Source: Marsupella aquatica
Lineage: Eukaryota; Marchantiophyta
Direction: 5' to 3'
Assembly (NCBI GenBank): GCA_973895155.1
Contig: OZ316894.1
Location: 17,918,001-17,982,000, forward strand
Length of the DNA: 64,000 nucleotides
A model generated the notes under the pieces. It had not been told where the DNA came from and did no database searches. It saw only the letters and a list, made by a program, of their open reading frames with translations. The position numbers were made by a program, and so were the translations under genes. This document shows, one piece after another, positions 1 through 11,800 of this stretch. Each line of letters starts with the position of its first letter. Positions within the stretch are counted from its first letter, which is position 1.

Positions 1-845
1 TTTAATCGGGTAACACTGGGTGTCATGTATACTCGCGAGGAAGCAGAGGGCAAGAGACTAAAAAAATCATTTTGACACTATCACAGAAGGTATTGGAATA
101 AACCGTCTGACGCAAAATTTCAACCTTGCACAATTAGATGGAGCGTTTAGAGGCACAGATAGATAAGCTGTGGAAATGTCAAGGTGCAACCCAGTTCTTA
201 AAAACTCCCTCTCCATGGAGTCCGCGCTTGTGTATGGTAATAAGTGTCACTACACAACAACTCTGGTCAGTAACATTGGTCACGTTGTTATCGAATGCAG
301 ACATGAGTTCGTATAGAAGTAGGGGTCAGCCTGAGCGCATTAGTATTACTCAACTTCTGCTTAGATTACTTTTAAGCAGCGCTAAATGAGAACTGCTTGC
401 GATGCAGGTTTTTGCTGAAAATTTGACGGATTGTTTATTGGCAGTTCCTCTGCGATGAATTGAGTTGGGGATGTTCGTCTGGCACGCTTGCTTCGCCCTG
501 GCCACACCTTAGTAACAATACTGTGTGACAGTGGGTCTCGCCACCTTAGCAAATTCCAGAATCCAGAGTATTCAGCTGCACATGGATTGACACCCTCTGC
601 CAGTGAGCTGATTGTCGAAGGCTAAGGATGTCTTCGTTAGATCAAGTGTTCACAAATCTGAAAGAGAATGAAGGGAGAAGATCACTTCCAGGAGACCTGT
701 TATTTTCTTACACTGTAGTTGCGAGATTAGTGACATTGTGATTGATTTCCCTCACAAGTCTCCAAGTCTGATGGCCTAAGATAAGACACTACTTTGCATT
801 ATTCTACCCAAGAACTAAAGATCATGTTCCTTCTTTTCTCTTCCA
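1..845. other. Intergenic sequence, no gene recognised
   Basis: Only short, unrelated open frames are present. I see no conserved motif, splice-consistent exon pair or repeat that can be named. Confidence 0.5.
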
Positions 846-850
846 AAGAA

Positions 851-1194
851 TGTTGAGCATAGACGACATTTGTAACAGCAAGCCCATGAACCATCCAACG
901 CACAATAGTCGACACAGAGAGATACGTGGTTCACCTCCACATGAGACTACGTCCACGGGAATACACAAGAGTTTTACTGCACTCTAGACTGACAGGCCAT
1001 ACCAAATATCCACAGCACAAGCTCTTCCTATCTCTCAACGAGCTCCGTAACAATGAGCCTAAGTTCCACCAGGGTCTGGCATCAGCCCTGGCTATATGCA
1101 CAACAGCACTACCGCTAACATTAGCTAAGTCCTAACCCGAGTTAGACTAATTGTGGTTAGCTCATGAGTCACAAGACTAGAACAATATCTAACA
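851..1194 (-). mobile_element. Solo LTR of a Ty1/copia retrotransposon (antisense)
   Basis: Read on the minus strand this 344-bp block starts TGTTAGATATT and ends GCTCAACA, the TG...CA ends of an LTR. Its inner half matches the LTRs of the complete copia element at 45979-51668, including the shared stretch around the CTCAACA end and the GGCTCATTGTTA segment. It is flanked by a perfect 5-bp direct repeat AAGAA (846-850 and 1195-1199), the size copia integrases make. No internal retrotransposon sequence adjoins it, so it is a solo LTR left by recombination between two LTRs. Unlike the complete element it lacks the 18-bp tandem array. Confidence 0.85.
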
Positions 1195-1199
1195 AAGAA

Positions 1200-2437
1200 T
1201 GGTAAAGTGACTTACCAGTTGGAAGAAATTGAGCCATAGCATAAAGTGCGAACCACTTGATTGGCAGAAGGATATTGTATTTGAACCATGCAAATCTCAA
1301 AGCATGATTGCAGGCATTCTTTCATCGTGTCTTTCCTACCGTTTCCGAGCGAGCAAAGTGGTCAGCGAGAGAAAGAGGGGGGATAGAAGTACAGCACTTG
1401 GCAGAGCCTAAGCTTGGGCTGAGGTCTTGTGTAGAATGCTGTCTTTTTGGTAACTATATTTGATGTGCACTTGAAGAGAAAAAACTTGGCTGAGTTTATG
1501 CTTGTAGAATCTTTTGTTTGTAACTATAATCATCTGTAGTGCAAGAGAGTCATCCTTTTCGTTCGATGGCAGGATTGGGCAGCAAAGTATGGCATTAGTC
1601 CCAAGATGGTGGTAAGCCTAGGGGAAAGCATTGAGCTTGCTTTTCCACCTCAAACAAACAAGCATGTAGAGAGTTCGGAGCCATAAGTGAAGGTTGGAAA
1701 ATGGCTTTTGTTATCCCAAGCATCACACACTTTGGTATTGCACAAACCACTAAGGTGGACATCAAGGGGGATAATCTTTTTTTTTGTAGGGCTCTCATCG
1801 TATGACCCAGGTGGGTTTGTAGGTTTGTGTGTTTTGTTTGATGATTACAATTTGTATGGATTTAATTAGTTGTGATGTGGCCCAATGTACTTTCAATTTA
1901 ATTCTTGAACCCCCCCCCCTTGACCCTTTCTTGAATGGACATTATTTTTCTTCTTAATTGCTAGACAAATTTGGGATCTTTGTAAATTATTTGACAATCA
2001 ATAGCAAGTTTGACTTTTTGACAACAATCTAAATACACGTTAGCCTCCTTTCCTGTCAAGAATTGTGATTCCTAATAGTTTTGTGTGATAAACCAATATC
2101 AGTCATTTATTCAGTTTCAAGATTTCACCTCTAGTCTATCAATTGGTGATCATTATATCTGGATTAAAACCAAAAGTATAAATTTCTAACTTTTAACATT
2201 CTGATATTCAGATCTAAACGTATATAGTGTACTATTTGACCAGAAAATTGGGGCTTTATATTTGGCTTGTACATGTATTTTCAAACTTTGACAAATGAAA
2301 AAAATGTAAACATCAATATTGTATACAAGGCCCAATATAAGGAAACATGAATACTCTATCAAGCAACTTTGCTACAAAGAAAGGCATAAGAATACTTTAG
2401 ATTGAGAGGTATTCCCTTCTGTCCCTATTCCAATTGA
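1200..2437. other. AT-rich intergenic sequence
   Basis: No exon or named repeat is recognisable. A poly-C run lies near 1910. The stretch ends at the inverted terminal repeat starting at 2442. Confidence 0.45.
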
Positions 2438-2753
2438 AATAAACACGATTTCGGACCGACCGAGAAGTGTGTCGGAGTTCTCGTTTAGCCCGATCCCGTT
2501 TTTTTTCTAAGGCAATGCAATGACCGATAAAACTGGCAAAAACTCTCCGAAACGCCATTTTCCTCCATTGCATCGCCGCGGGAATGCAGGGAGCGATACG
2601 TGCATCGGGTTTTACATTCCGTCAGTGAAAAAGTCCGAACTGCGAGTAACTTGGTCTGAACCGCGTAATCCAGGAACGACCATGCACTAACCCAGGTAAA
2701 GGGGAAACTTAACCATGGTTAAGGGGAAATTAACCATGGTTTAGAGCGTCTCC

Positions 2754-2760
2754 TATATAA
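2754..2760 (+). promoter_or_regulatory. TATA-box-like motif inside the inverted-repeat element
   Basis: TATATAA sits in TCCTATATAAAGAGGAG, a strong match to plant TATA boxes. Two copies of an AACCATGGTT palindrome lie 15-45 bp upstream. No coding frame follows, so if it is active the product would be non-coding. This is a sequence match only. Confidence 0.35.
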
Positions 2761-2887
2761 AGAGGAGCGGGCTGCCCATAAAACGTTTGCTTTTGCCAGA
2801 GCAAATATCTCCTGACTGAGAGCGAATACCAAACTCCCATCGAGTCTTACATTCCTCCCAAGCGATTCGACTCTTTCTACCGAAAAC

Positions 2888-3696
2888 CCGATAAATTTAT
2901 CGGAACAGCCATTCCTGTTCAAGTTCTCCATGTAAGACTAACTAGTCATTTACTGTAAAATGTCCAGATCCGAGCGGACTGCGATAAATTTATCGCATTC
3001 TGCATTCCTCTATTGCAATCATTTGATCCAGTGTTTAGAGAGGTGTTGCCTTCATTCCGATAAATTTATCGGAGTCTTCATTCCTTTCATGGAAAGAGGA
3101 GTAATTGAGAATCCGATAAATTTATCGGAGTTGTCATTTTTGTGAAAGATTGAATTCAGGGCTTAGGTGTCTGAGGAAGTCATATTTTCAATTCGAATGC
3201 GGAGTGCGATAAACTTATCGCATCCTCCTGTGCGAAAAACTTATCGGCGGTGGCCCTTTTATAGTGTATGTTGAGGGGTTGGCCCACGTGTCCACTTTTG
3301 ATTGGCTGTCACCCTAAACGACAAAATAGCAGAAAAGGGTATATTTCTTGGATTTCCAATTTCATTCTCACACGTGCATCGTGGCAAAATTATATAGTTT
3401 TGAAATTGAAGCGATAAATTTATCTGATGTTGGTATTGCAAAAGTGGTTCCTTCATATGAAAGTTGCAATTTGAAATTGAAGCGATAAATTTATCTGATG
3501 TTGGTATTGCAAAAGTGGTTCCTTCATATGGAAGTTGCAATTTTGAAATTGAAGCGATAAATTTATCTGATGTTGGTATTGCGAAGAGTTTTCTTCATAT
3601 GGATAGGAATTTTAAAATTTAACCGATGAACCGAAGGATCTTAGTATTGTCGACTAGTATTTTTGTCGCCCGTAGTTTTCGCGATAATTTTATCGG
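2888..3696. repeat. Cluster of 14-bp palindromes CGATAAATTTATCG
   Basis: The self-complementary word CGATAAATTTATCG occurs exactly at 2889-2902, 2982-2995, 3058-3071 and 3114-3127. One- to three-base variants are at 3207-3220, 3233-3246, 3412-3425, 3483-3496, 3555-3568 and 3682-3695, and a weaker one near 3901. In several copies the flanking base pair also changes in a complementary way (CCG...CGG or GCG...CGC), which extends the palindrome to 16 bp. A CATTCCT-like word follows some copies. Spacing is irregular, so this is not a simple satellite. Confidence 0.8.
3404..3620. repeat. Three tandem copies of a ~71-bp unit
   Basis: Each unit contains AATTGAAGCGATAAATTTAT, then CTGATGTTGGTATTGC, AAGTGGTTCCTTCATATG and a GTTGCAATTT end. 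The third copy is the most diverged. Each copy carries one of the palindromes listed for this element. Confidence 0.8.
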
Positions 3697-4235
3697 ACTG
3701 CGCATTGCTGTTGAAAGAATGGCATGTTGACTATGGTCACTTGCGGAGGTAACTGGTCAATTGCGGAGGTAACTGCAAGGTAAGTTTGACGAACCGTGCA
3801 GTAATTCTTATCGACTGTGATGTAAAATATTTTTGGTAAATATCCAAAAACTGAGAAAACTGAGATTGGGTCAGAGCTTTCATGGCTCAAATCTGGAGTC
3901 CGATACAGTTATCGCACTTGGCTCGAAACGTGGATATGGATTTATATATAAGACCTTTCATATATCTTCAAAGAGCGTGAATATGAGGTTGAGGAGAAAG
4001 TTTTTCGGATCTAATTGTTCCTTGATAATATGAATGTTTGTTAGCATGAATTTCATTGGTTTTGATCATTATTAAATTTGCTGTTCCAATCCGAACTCCG
4101 ATACGAATTACATTATTTCCCCAAAAATGTGTTTTTAATGAAAAAAACTGCCGATTTCGCGAGATTCGGCGGAAAATGAAAATACACTTCTCGTTTAGAG
4201 GAAATAGTTCTCGTTCGGTCCGAAATCGTGTTAAT

Positions 4236-4324
4236 AGCTAAAGCAGATCAACATTTGATACTACTCTTAACATAATAAACATACAATTTGGCTAAAATCA
4301 AGAATATTACAAGTAAAGCCATAG
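4236..4324. other. Short spacer between the inverted-repeat element and the satellite
   Basis: No feature recognised. Confidence 0.4.
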
Positions 4325-5460
4325 TGGTGCACGGATTTGTAAAGGTCAATGTACTTCTTGACAAGTTAAGGCATTCTGGTGCACACATCCGCAAGGCCGG
4401 TGTACTCTTTTACCCCAATTGTAACTTAAAATTGATAAGGTTACAAGTTAAGGCATTATGATGCACACATCCGCAAGGGTCAGTGTATTGTTTGATCCCA
4501 ATTGTAACTTTAAAATTGACAAGGTTACTAGTTAAGGCATTGTGGTGAACACATACGCAAGGGTCAGTGTACTGTTTGACCTCAATTGTAACTTTAAAAT
4601 TGATAAGATTGCAAAGCAGAACATTCTAGTGAATACATCGCAAAGGTTGGCATCGTGTTTAACCCAAATTGTAACTTTAAAATTGATAAGTTGGTACAAG
4701 TGAAGGCATTCAGGTGCATACCTTGGCAAGGGACATTGGTGTATTGTTTGCCCCCAATTATAACTTTAATATTGATAAGGTTAGAAGTTAAGGCATTGTG
4801 ATGCACACACCCGCAAGGGTCAGCGTACCCCAATTGTAACTTTAAAATTGACAAGGTTACAAGTTAAGGCATTCTAGTGCACACATTTGCAAAGGTCGGT
4901 TATTGTTTGACTTGAATTGTAACTTTAAAATGGAGAAGGTTGCAAGTTAGGACATTCTAGTGAACACATTGCTAAGGTTGGCGTAGTGTTTAACCCCAAT
5001 TGTAGCTTTAAAATTGATAAGGTTAACACAAGTTAAGCCATTCTGGTGCACACATTGGCAAGGGACATCGGTGTACTGTTTGACCATAGTTATAACTTTA
5101 ATATTGATAAGGTTAGAAGTTAAGGCATTCTGATGCACATCCGCAAGGGTCAGTATATTGTTTGATCCCAATTGTAACTTTAAAATTGACAAGGTTACAA
5201 GTTAAGGCATTCTGGTGCACACATATGCAACGTTCGTTGTGTAGTTTGACCTCAATTATAACTTTAAAGTTGATAAAGTTAGCACAAAACACATCGGCAA
5301 GGGACATCAATGTACTGTTTGCTCGACTATTTGACCCCAATTATAGCTTTAATATTGATAAGGTTACAAGTTAAGGCATTCTTATGCACACATCCGCAAA
5401 GGTCGGTGTATTGTTTGACCCCAATTGTAACTTGAAAATTGACAAGGTTGCAAATTAAAA
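4325..5460. repeat. ~84-bp tandem satellite, about 13 units
   Basis: The unit reads roughly AAGGCATTCTGGTGCACAC, ATCCGCAAGGGTCAGTGTA, TTGTTTGACCCCAATTGTAA, CTTTAAAATTGATAAGGTTA and CAAGTT. Successive AAGGCATT words near 4368, 4449 and 4534 give a period of 81-85 bp. Units are diverged by substitutions and small indels, which suggests an old array. The short frames seen across it reflect the repeat and are not genes. Confidence 0.85.
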
Positions 5461-5560
5461 CTATGAATGTGGTTGGCTTAGGGTTGACTTAATTCAAATA
5501 AAGTTGAGGTATACCTTTATTAGCGCTTCACTGATTTGCCCCACATTACTGGCCCATATT

Positions 5561-6020
5561 TAATTACAGACCCCCATGGGAAGTTACTTCCAAATCCCTG
5601 GAAGCACTTGCAGCCACTATGGATATTAAAGGAACACCAATTAAGAAACCCTTTGGAAAAAGGAACACCAAGGGAACATAAGAAAACCTTTGACTCCTAT
5701 GGATAAAGGAATACCAATTAAGAAACCCTTTGGAAAAGGAACACCAATGGAACATAAGAAACATTTTGACCACTATGGATAAAGGAATCCCAAAGGAATG
5801 TAATGAAGAAACACATTGGCTTCTATAGCATTTTGCATGGGCTCTATGGACATAGGAGTACCAAGGAAACGTTGTGCATACACTTCTTCCATGAATAACC
5901 TACTCATTTTTCTTCTCATCTCTATATTCAAATCTAATCCAATATACAACTCTTCATGTGTTCTAACTGAGTTATCGAATACCATCAAACTTACATAACC
6001 AAGGGGTCCTTGAACTAATT
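5561..6020 (+). mobile_element. Short inverted-repeat element, GGACCCC-end family, copy 1
   Basis: The left end reads AATTACAGACCCCCATGG. The right end, reverse-complemented, reads AATTAGTTCAAGGACCCC followed by TTGG. The interior has repeats of GGAACACCAATTAAGAAACC with CCTTTGGAAAAGGAACACCA. A reverse-oriented relative lies at 17312-18150. No transposase is visible, so this looks like a MITE-like non-autonomous element. Boundaries are by eye. Confidence 0.5.
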
Positions 6021-6024
6021 ACTC

Positions 6025-7065
6025 TTTACTAGTTCTTGATCGAATGACGACTAGCATAGATTTGACATGTGTTATAATTCTTACACACATTACCATTCTC
6101 GCATGTGTTTCCTTTCTCACACGCATGACAATTCTTACACAAGTTTATTGTGCATCACTCCACATGATCTTACAGTTCTCATCGTTGATCAATAAACATC
6201 ATTCAATGACTAAGAATGACTTGTTGTCTTATTTTATTGTCCAAAGTACTATCCAAGCTTCTATGTAATTTTGGCATCAAAGAATGTGTATCATTCCTGC
6301 AAATGAAGCAACACGCTTGCCACATGGGTGTCTTCAATCGTAGCACAAATGATAAGGCACATTGCACAATCTCCACCACCGATAAGTAAAATCCAATGGA
6401 TATGAATTGATTGATGACATAATTTTCTCCATATTCATAAATTTGCAAGAGTCTCTAACACGACCAGTTGAGTGCAATCAAAGCCATTCTTCCAAAAACT
6501 TCCCGTGAACATGTTTACATGTATCTTATATTTTTCCTGGCAGTTTGCATAGATGCAAGTTATGTTCACTAAAAATCAGATATACAAGTGCAAACCACAC
6601 TAAAGTGTATATTTGCAATTCCCCACAAGTGCAAGAGAGATGAGTGACATCTTTATTAATGAGAACAGGCACTTTATTGCTTATTACCTTATATAGTAAA
6701 CTAATCCATGAATTATGCTACCTAATCCTAGCCATCCTCCAGGTGGTATGTTACTATAAAAGGGCCAACAAAGTCTACTTTTAAGAGCCTAGGTCTAGAG
6801 TGAAGTCTCTAGACAGGAACTCTATGACCATCATGTGCGTGGAATGGTTATCATGTACATGGGAAAAACTAATGACTATGATGAATGTCAACTGATACAT
6901 ACAAAAATTTTATGATAATTTTTAAATATTTACATTAAAGAAAGGCGCACTCTGGCCCCCCCACAATATATGTGCATACAAAGACTAAGGTGCATACAAA
7001 GAAGAGTGATATATTATGACTATTAAGCAAAATGATATATTATGACTAGTGATGGTTTTTTTTAA
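6025..7065. other. Intergenic sequence, no gene recognised
   Basis: AT-rich. No exon, RNA gene or clear repeat is visible. Confidence 0.45.
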
Positions 7066-7068
7066 TAT

Positions 7069-7909
7069 TTAGTTACGGACCCCACTAGAGGTCCCTTCCA
7101 AAATTCCTGGCACCACAGCGTGCCACGTCAACAACAACCGCAACAAACAAGACTCGTCGGTTTTGTGAATTAAACGTATAGTTTTTATTCGTGTTTGTGT
7201 CAATTTGGGTGTAAATTTTGGGACGTCGTGCCATAAAAAGAAAAGTAAAAACATTGGAAATGCAAAGAGCAAGACAGTTAAAACTGTCACTATGTAACCG
7301 TTTTAGTTACATTTCCAATTTTAAAACTTAAATTCAAAGATTTATATAAAATATTTTTCATATAATAAATAATGATTAATAACTAACTTGATAACTTCCT
7401 TGTTAAACCGCAACTCCCGGTATGTAAGGACCTCTTGTATTGTACGGCCATTAATACTGGGAAGAGCACATAGAAACCCATGATCGGGGAGGAGGAATGG
7501 CTGGAATCTTGAAAGTTCATTGAATTTTATACTCAAAACTATTTACTCATTCTCAAAACAAAAAATACCCAATCGTAGATCTCATTGAGATCTTTCTTTT
7601 GCACCCTAGATTGCCTTCTAACATGGATGAAAAGATTTTTAGAGGCGTTACAAAATGGATGGCAAAGATCGTAAAATCAATAAAATCGACGACTAGGAAG
7701 GCTTGATTTGTTTAATTTTTCATTTGAAAAATATTAACCCATTTGCAAAACGGACAGAACCCATCCATAGATGTATTTGAGATGTTTCTTTTGAGCCATA
7801 GATTGGCCATTATGATGGACGGACGAGATTTCCGAAGATAAGAAATGGAGACGGTTCAGATCAACTCTTCCCCCTGATTTTATTAGCCAAGGGGTCCACG
7901 AACTAATTA
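7069..7909 (+). mobile_element. Short inverted-repeat element, GGACCCC-end family, copy 2
   Basis: The left end reads TTTAGTTACGGACCCC followed by a TTCCAAAATTCCTGGCACCA block shared with the end at 18161. The right end, reverse-complemented, reads TTAATTAGTTCGTGGACCCC then TTGG. No coding capacity is recognised. The interior differs from copy 1, so only the ends define the family. Confidence 0.45.
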
Positions 7910-7914
7910 ACATT

Positions 7915-8885
7915 CAATTCAAAGAATATGAATAGATAATATATTTTGATAATATTTTTATTTTACTCTCCCTATTCAAGTTCAAAGAATGGGTCGAGGA
8001 GGCTATTAAACTAAAGTTTGGAGTGCAAAGCACCTATCCAAAGTAGGTAAAATGGAAACTATCCATGAGTGAGAAACAGGACCTTCATCCTGGGCCTTGT
8101 CTGATCAGACCACGGTTAACTTATTTTATAGTTCACCTGATTTACTTGGGTGTGAGTCTTCTAGATTTTGGGACAACTTCCGAAGGATTATGTTTGTACT
8201 CCAATATTTGTAAAGGATTGCAAATTACAGAGATTCACATATAACGAATCAGAAAAATCGAGCTAGTTCATATTGTATTGGCTAAAAGACCATCCTAAAT
8301 CTTCAGGAAATACCTCACCACAAATCACCTCACAGTAATTTCACTGCAAGTCATCATCATGAGCGCATGCAATTTTAGCAGGAATTGATTGTGTACGATG
8401 GTCCCTCCAGTAGAAGCAGAAGGCAGGAAATTGTATGATGGCCCCGCACAATTGAAGCTTAATACGAGATAATACCGCAGAATTCGAGGGACGAGCACTT
8501 CGTCTCACTTCAACTTCCAGTCATGTGGAGGCAAATGCCAATGTACAGTGTTATTTAACCTCAAAGAATGTCACTAGACCCACTTCAATGAATGCCGAAA
8601 CTGCCCTAACACCTCCTACAACGGATTCCAAGCTTGGTTACGATGTATGACAGTAGGTCTTTGACAAATAACTATCATGCTCTCAAAAGGCTCCCCTAAA
8701 CAAAATCAGGGAGCAGAATTTGTTTACATACATACTTTGGAGCATCTCCTCTCCCCACTCAAAGGGGCAAAAAATGTGAATATGTAGCCAATGCTGGTCT
8801 TCCAGAGAACCTAAAGAATACCCAACAGATTTGGCTGCCGTGGCCGCATGCTGATTGAACATGCGAATATATGGACAATGACGGT
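7915..8885. other. 3' flank of the VEFS-box gene
   Basis: This lies immediately downstream of the minus-strand stop codon at 8886 and probably includes its 3' UTR. I could not place a polyadenylation site. No other gene is recognised. Confidence 0.4.
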
Positions 8886-11800
8886 TTAATTCTTTGGATT
8901 ACTTCTTGGCTCTTCTTGTTTGGATGCATATGAATCCACTATGGAAAGACACTTGCTAATTGTTGGACCATCCACAAGATGATGGTTCCATAATTTCACC
9001 AGAAACAGCATCAGACACCTGCACACGTACATGAATGGATAATGGTAATGTTCAAATACACCAGGCTTACTAATAGTTAGGGCCAGAAACTGGCTAAATT
9101 TTAGGTTTGCCGCCTCAAAGACTGTACAAGTTGCAAGATGGCAGATGGCCAGAAAATATGAATACATGAAAGGTTACTGGGAAGAAAAATAATCAAGAAG
9201 AACCTCTATTACCCCTACCTTCGAAGAGCTGGATTCTCCCCAAACCGTTGCCCATTTTCCCTAGAAAACTCTCCACATGCCCATGGACAATGACCGTCTG
9301 CCACCACTCTACAGACAATACAAGACAAAAAGAAGGAATCAGTCACAGCAACGATATGGGTCCTTTAACACCGCTCGTTCTTCGACTTCTGTACAACCGA
9401 TGGTAAATGCAATCGCACATTTCAGACATACCGATTGCGACGGACAAACGAGTTCCAAAGATGCATGATCTCCTTCTCCTCAGGAGTGACGTCCACAAAA
9501 TCATCCAACATCTGTGATGATGTCCAAAGATAAAGCATAAGGGTACAGTCAGTTAAAATGAAGTCCAAGTAAAAGACGGCTTTTGAAATTCTTATTTCCT
9601 GAAATGTAAACCGTTGGCAACGAAAAATCTCAGCAGGAACTTCAATTTCCAACCAAAATGGTTCAGTAGCTCACCCGGCGATCCTCCAAGTCTGCAATGA
9701 CAGGATCAACTTCGTCCTCACTGTCCCTGTCCGCAAAGAGTTGCTCCACATCCATAGGCTGCAAAGTTATTCCACGGGTTACATCCTACCACAGATCTTA
9801 CAGTCTTCAAAAGTAATCAACAACCTAACGAAATTTGGTCAGAAAACTTGCAACACATCCGGGAAGACAGAAAAATTGGGAGAATGACCCTATCAGGCAA
9901 TTGTTGAATTGGGACAGAAGATGAGATATAAAGAGCACACCTGAGCAGTATGCGAATGGAAATATTGGCGTTTTTGCAGAAGAGCATGTCTGGGACCGAT
10001 ATTACAAACATAAAGGTGGGGTTAGATACAATGTGAGGCGAGCTTAATCATGGGAAGGCAAATATCAAATATTGAAGCAAATCTAGAAGTCAAGCTTCCT
10101 TACGTGCGTGGGACGTCCGGGCGATCAGCAGCAGCCTTGTTCGGGATAGATAAACCTTGTTGCTGCCCACAATCATCTAAATCCTGCCCACCAGCAGAAG
10201 CACATGCTCCTCCAAAAGTAGGGCCTGGATGAGACCGGGAATGTGCCCTCTCCCCTAAAACACCTTTCATGCGTTGCCTTTTTTGGGCTTGTGCACTTCG
10301 CTGTTTCCCTACAAGTCCTAGGCCATCTGTATCTAGTGGTTTTCTGTGTTCCTGTTCCAAAGAAATGTTGTCCCCATGCTGCTGCAACCCGTTCATGCTG
10401 ATTCCATTGGGGACTTTAGTGCTGGGTTTTATTGAATCTCCCAAACGTGTCTCAGGATGAACCAAATCAGCAGTTGCAAGGGGAGCATTCCAATTATGAT
10501 CAATTAGTTCTCCGGTTTGGTGCAAGATGGGCCCCCCTTGCACGTGTGGTTTCTCAGCAAGGTCAGAAGCTCCCTGTAACCGCAAAGTGTGTGGTGATTG
10601 CCCATTTTGTAAGTCACTTGAACTTATTGGTAGCCTTCTGCGTCTTAGCGGACTTTGCGGAAACCTGTTTAGTCAGGAAAATATCAATAAAGTATACAAA
10701 CGCAACAGTAATTGAACTTCTGAGTCATAATTACTAAAGGAACCTCACCAATAGGAGAAATTTTTCACGCGAGGGTCACTTAGACCATCCACATCCCGAA
10801 TATTGCCCTGCAATCACAAGGTATAAAAACTTTAGCCCCCATCACCACACTCTAAATTGTCAAGGGCAACCAAGAACTACACGGTATACTAAAACAAAGC
10901 TTCCTTCGTTTCGTTTAAAGTGCATACGGAGCACAATTATGCAAAGCGCTTCAAAATCCCTAAACGAAGACCGGCGACAAAAAGCATTTAAGGTGAGAGA
11001 AACCTTCAATCCTTCACCGGCAGCCAACATTCGACAGCATAAAATTAAGAAACCAGATAACTATCGAAAACAAGTATCCGAGCTTTCGAACGGCTAGGCA
11101 GGCAGCATCAAAAAATTAGGCAAGTAGATCACCTGAGGACCCACCACCTCAGGACGACATGTGACATTCACCACCTGAAGCTCTCCAGATACCTGGAAAT
11201 TTATTCAAAAGTCACTGGGATTAAAGATTTTATCATAGTAAAGAAATTACACGCCAACATCCATGAGAAGAAAATATAGACTAGCCGTTGAAAAGTATAC
11301 AGAACTTGTGGCTTTTTGGATAGTGCTTCCATAACACTGACCAAGTACTCAAAGTTGAAGAGGTCGTGGGAAGCATTTAAATGACCCCGCAAACCCTACA
11401 AACCAAAACAAAAAAGAACAGGGTACAAACACGTTAAAAACAATCCACATATAGATAATTTGGAAACGTGCAAGTGGCATAAACATACTGGAACATACAA
11501 ATACAAGAAATTGGGAAGGGAGAGAACTCAATAACTTAACACCACTTTCAATGATCTGAACTTAATCTCTATGCAATCCTTTCATCTAGCCAATGTGTCA
11601 TTTATTTTCCAAAAGTGGAAAGAGGGGCACCTTGAAGCTAGCACACCGATTTAGACAAAAAGGACACGAGAAGTTTTCAGTAACTGCAATATGCCAAATT
11701 CACAACCAGCAGGAAGATTAATTTCTCCCCAAAGTGACCACACCTAACGTAACCATCTCCAGAAGTGAGACTACAGACATTTCTATCCACGAGTCACGAC

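Larger units (their letters stand above)
2442..4232. mobile_element. Non-coding element with 25-bp inverted terminal repeats
   Basis: The left end (2442-2466) begins AACACGATTTCGGACCGA. The right end (4208-4232), reverse-complemented, begins with the same 18 bases, and the 25-bp ends differ at one position. AATA lies directly outside both ends (2438-2441 and 4233-4236), a possible 4-bp target duplication. No transposase-like frame is present inside. The interior holds a TATATAA box near 2754, a cluster of 14-bp palindromes and a ~71-bp tandem repeat. Non-autonomous DNA transposon or foldback element is the simplest reading. The superfamily is unknown to me. Confidence 0.65.

Noticed and set aside
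2888-3696. CRISPR-like array of regularly repeated palindromes
   Set aside because: Spacing is irregular, spacers are themselves repeated, and this is eukaryotic nuclear DNA.
4532-5374. Overlapping 65-86-residue frames on both strands
   Set aside because: They track the ~84-bp satellite period and repeat the same peptide words, so they are shadows of the tandem repeat.
10100-10585. 161-residue minus-strand frame as a separate gene
   Set aside because: It is the large linker exon (10664-10104) of the VEFS-box gene, and its phase joins neighbouring exons exactly.
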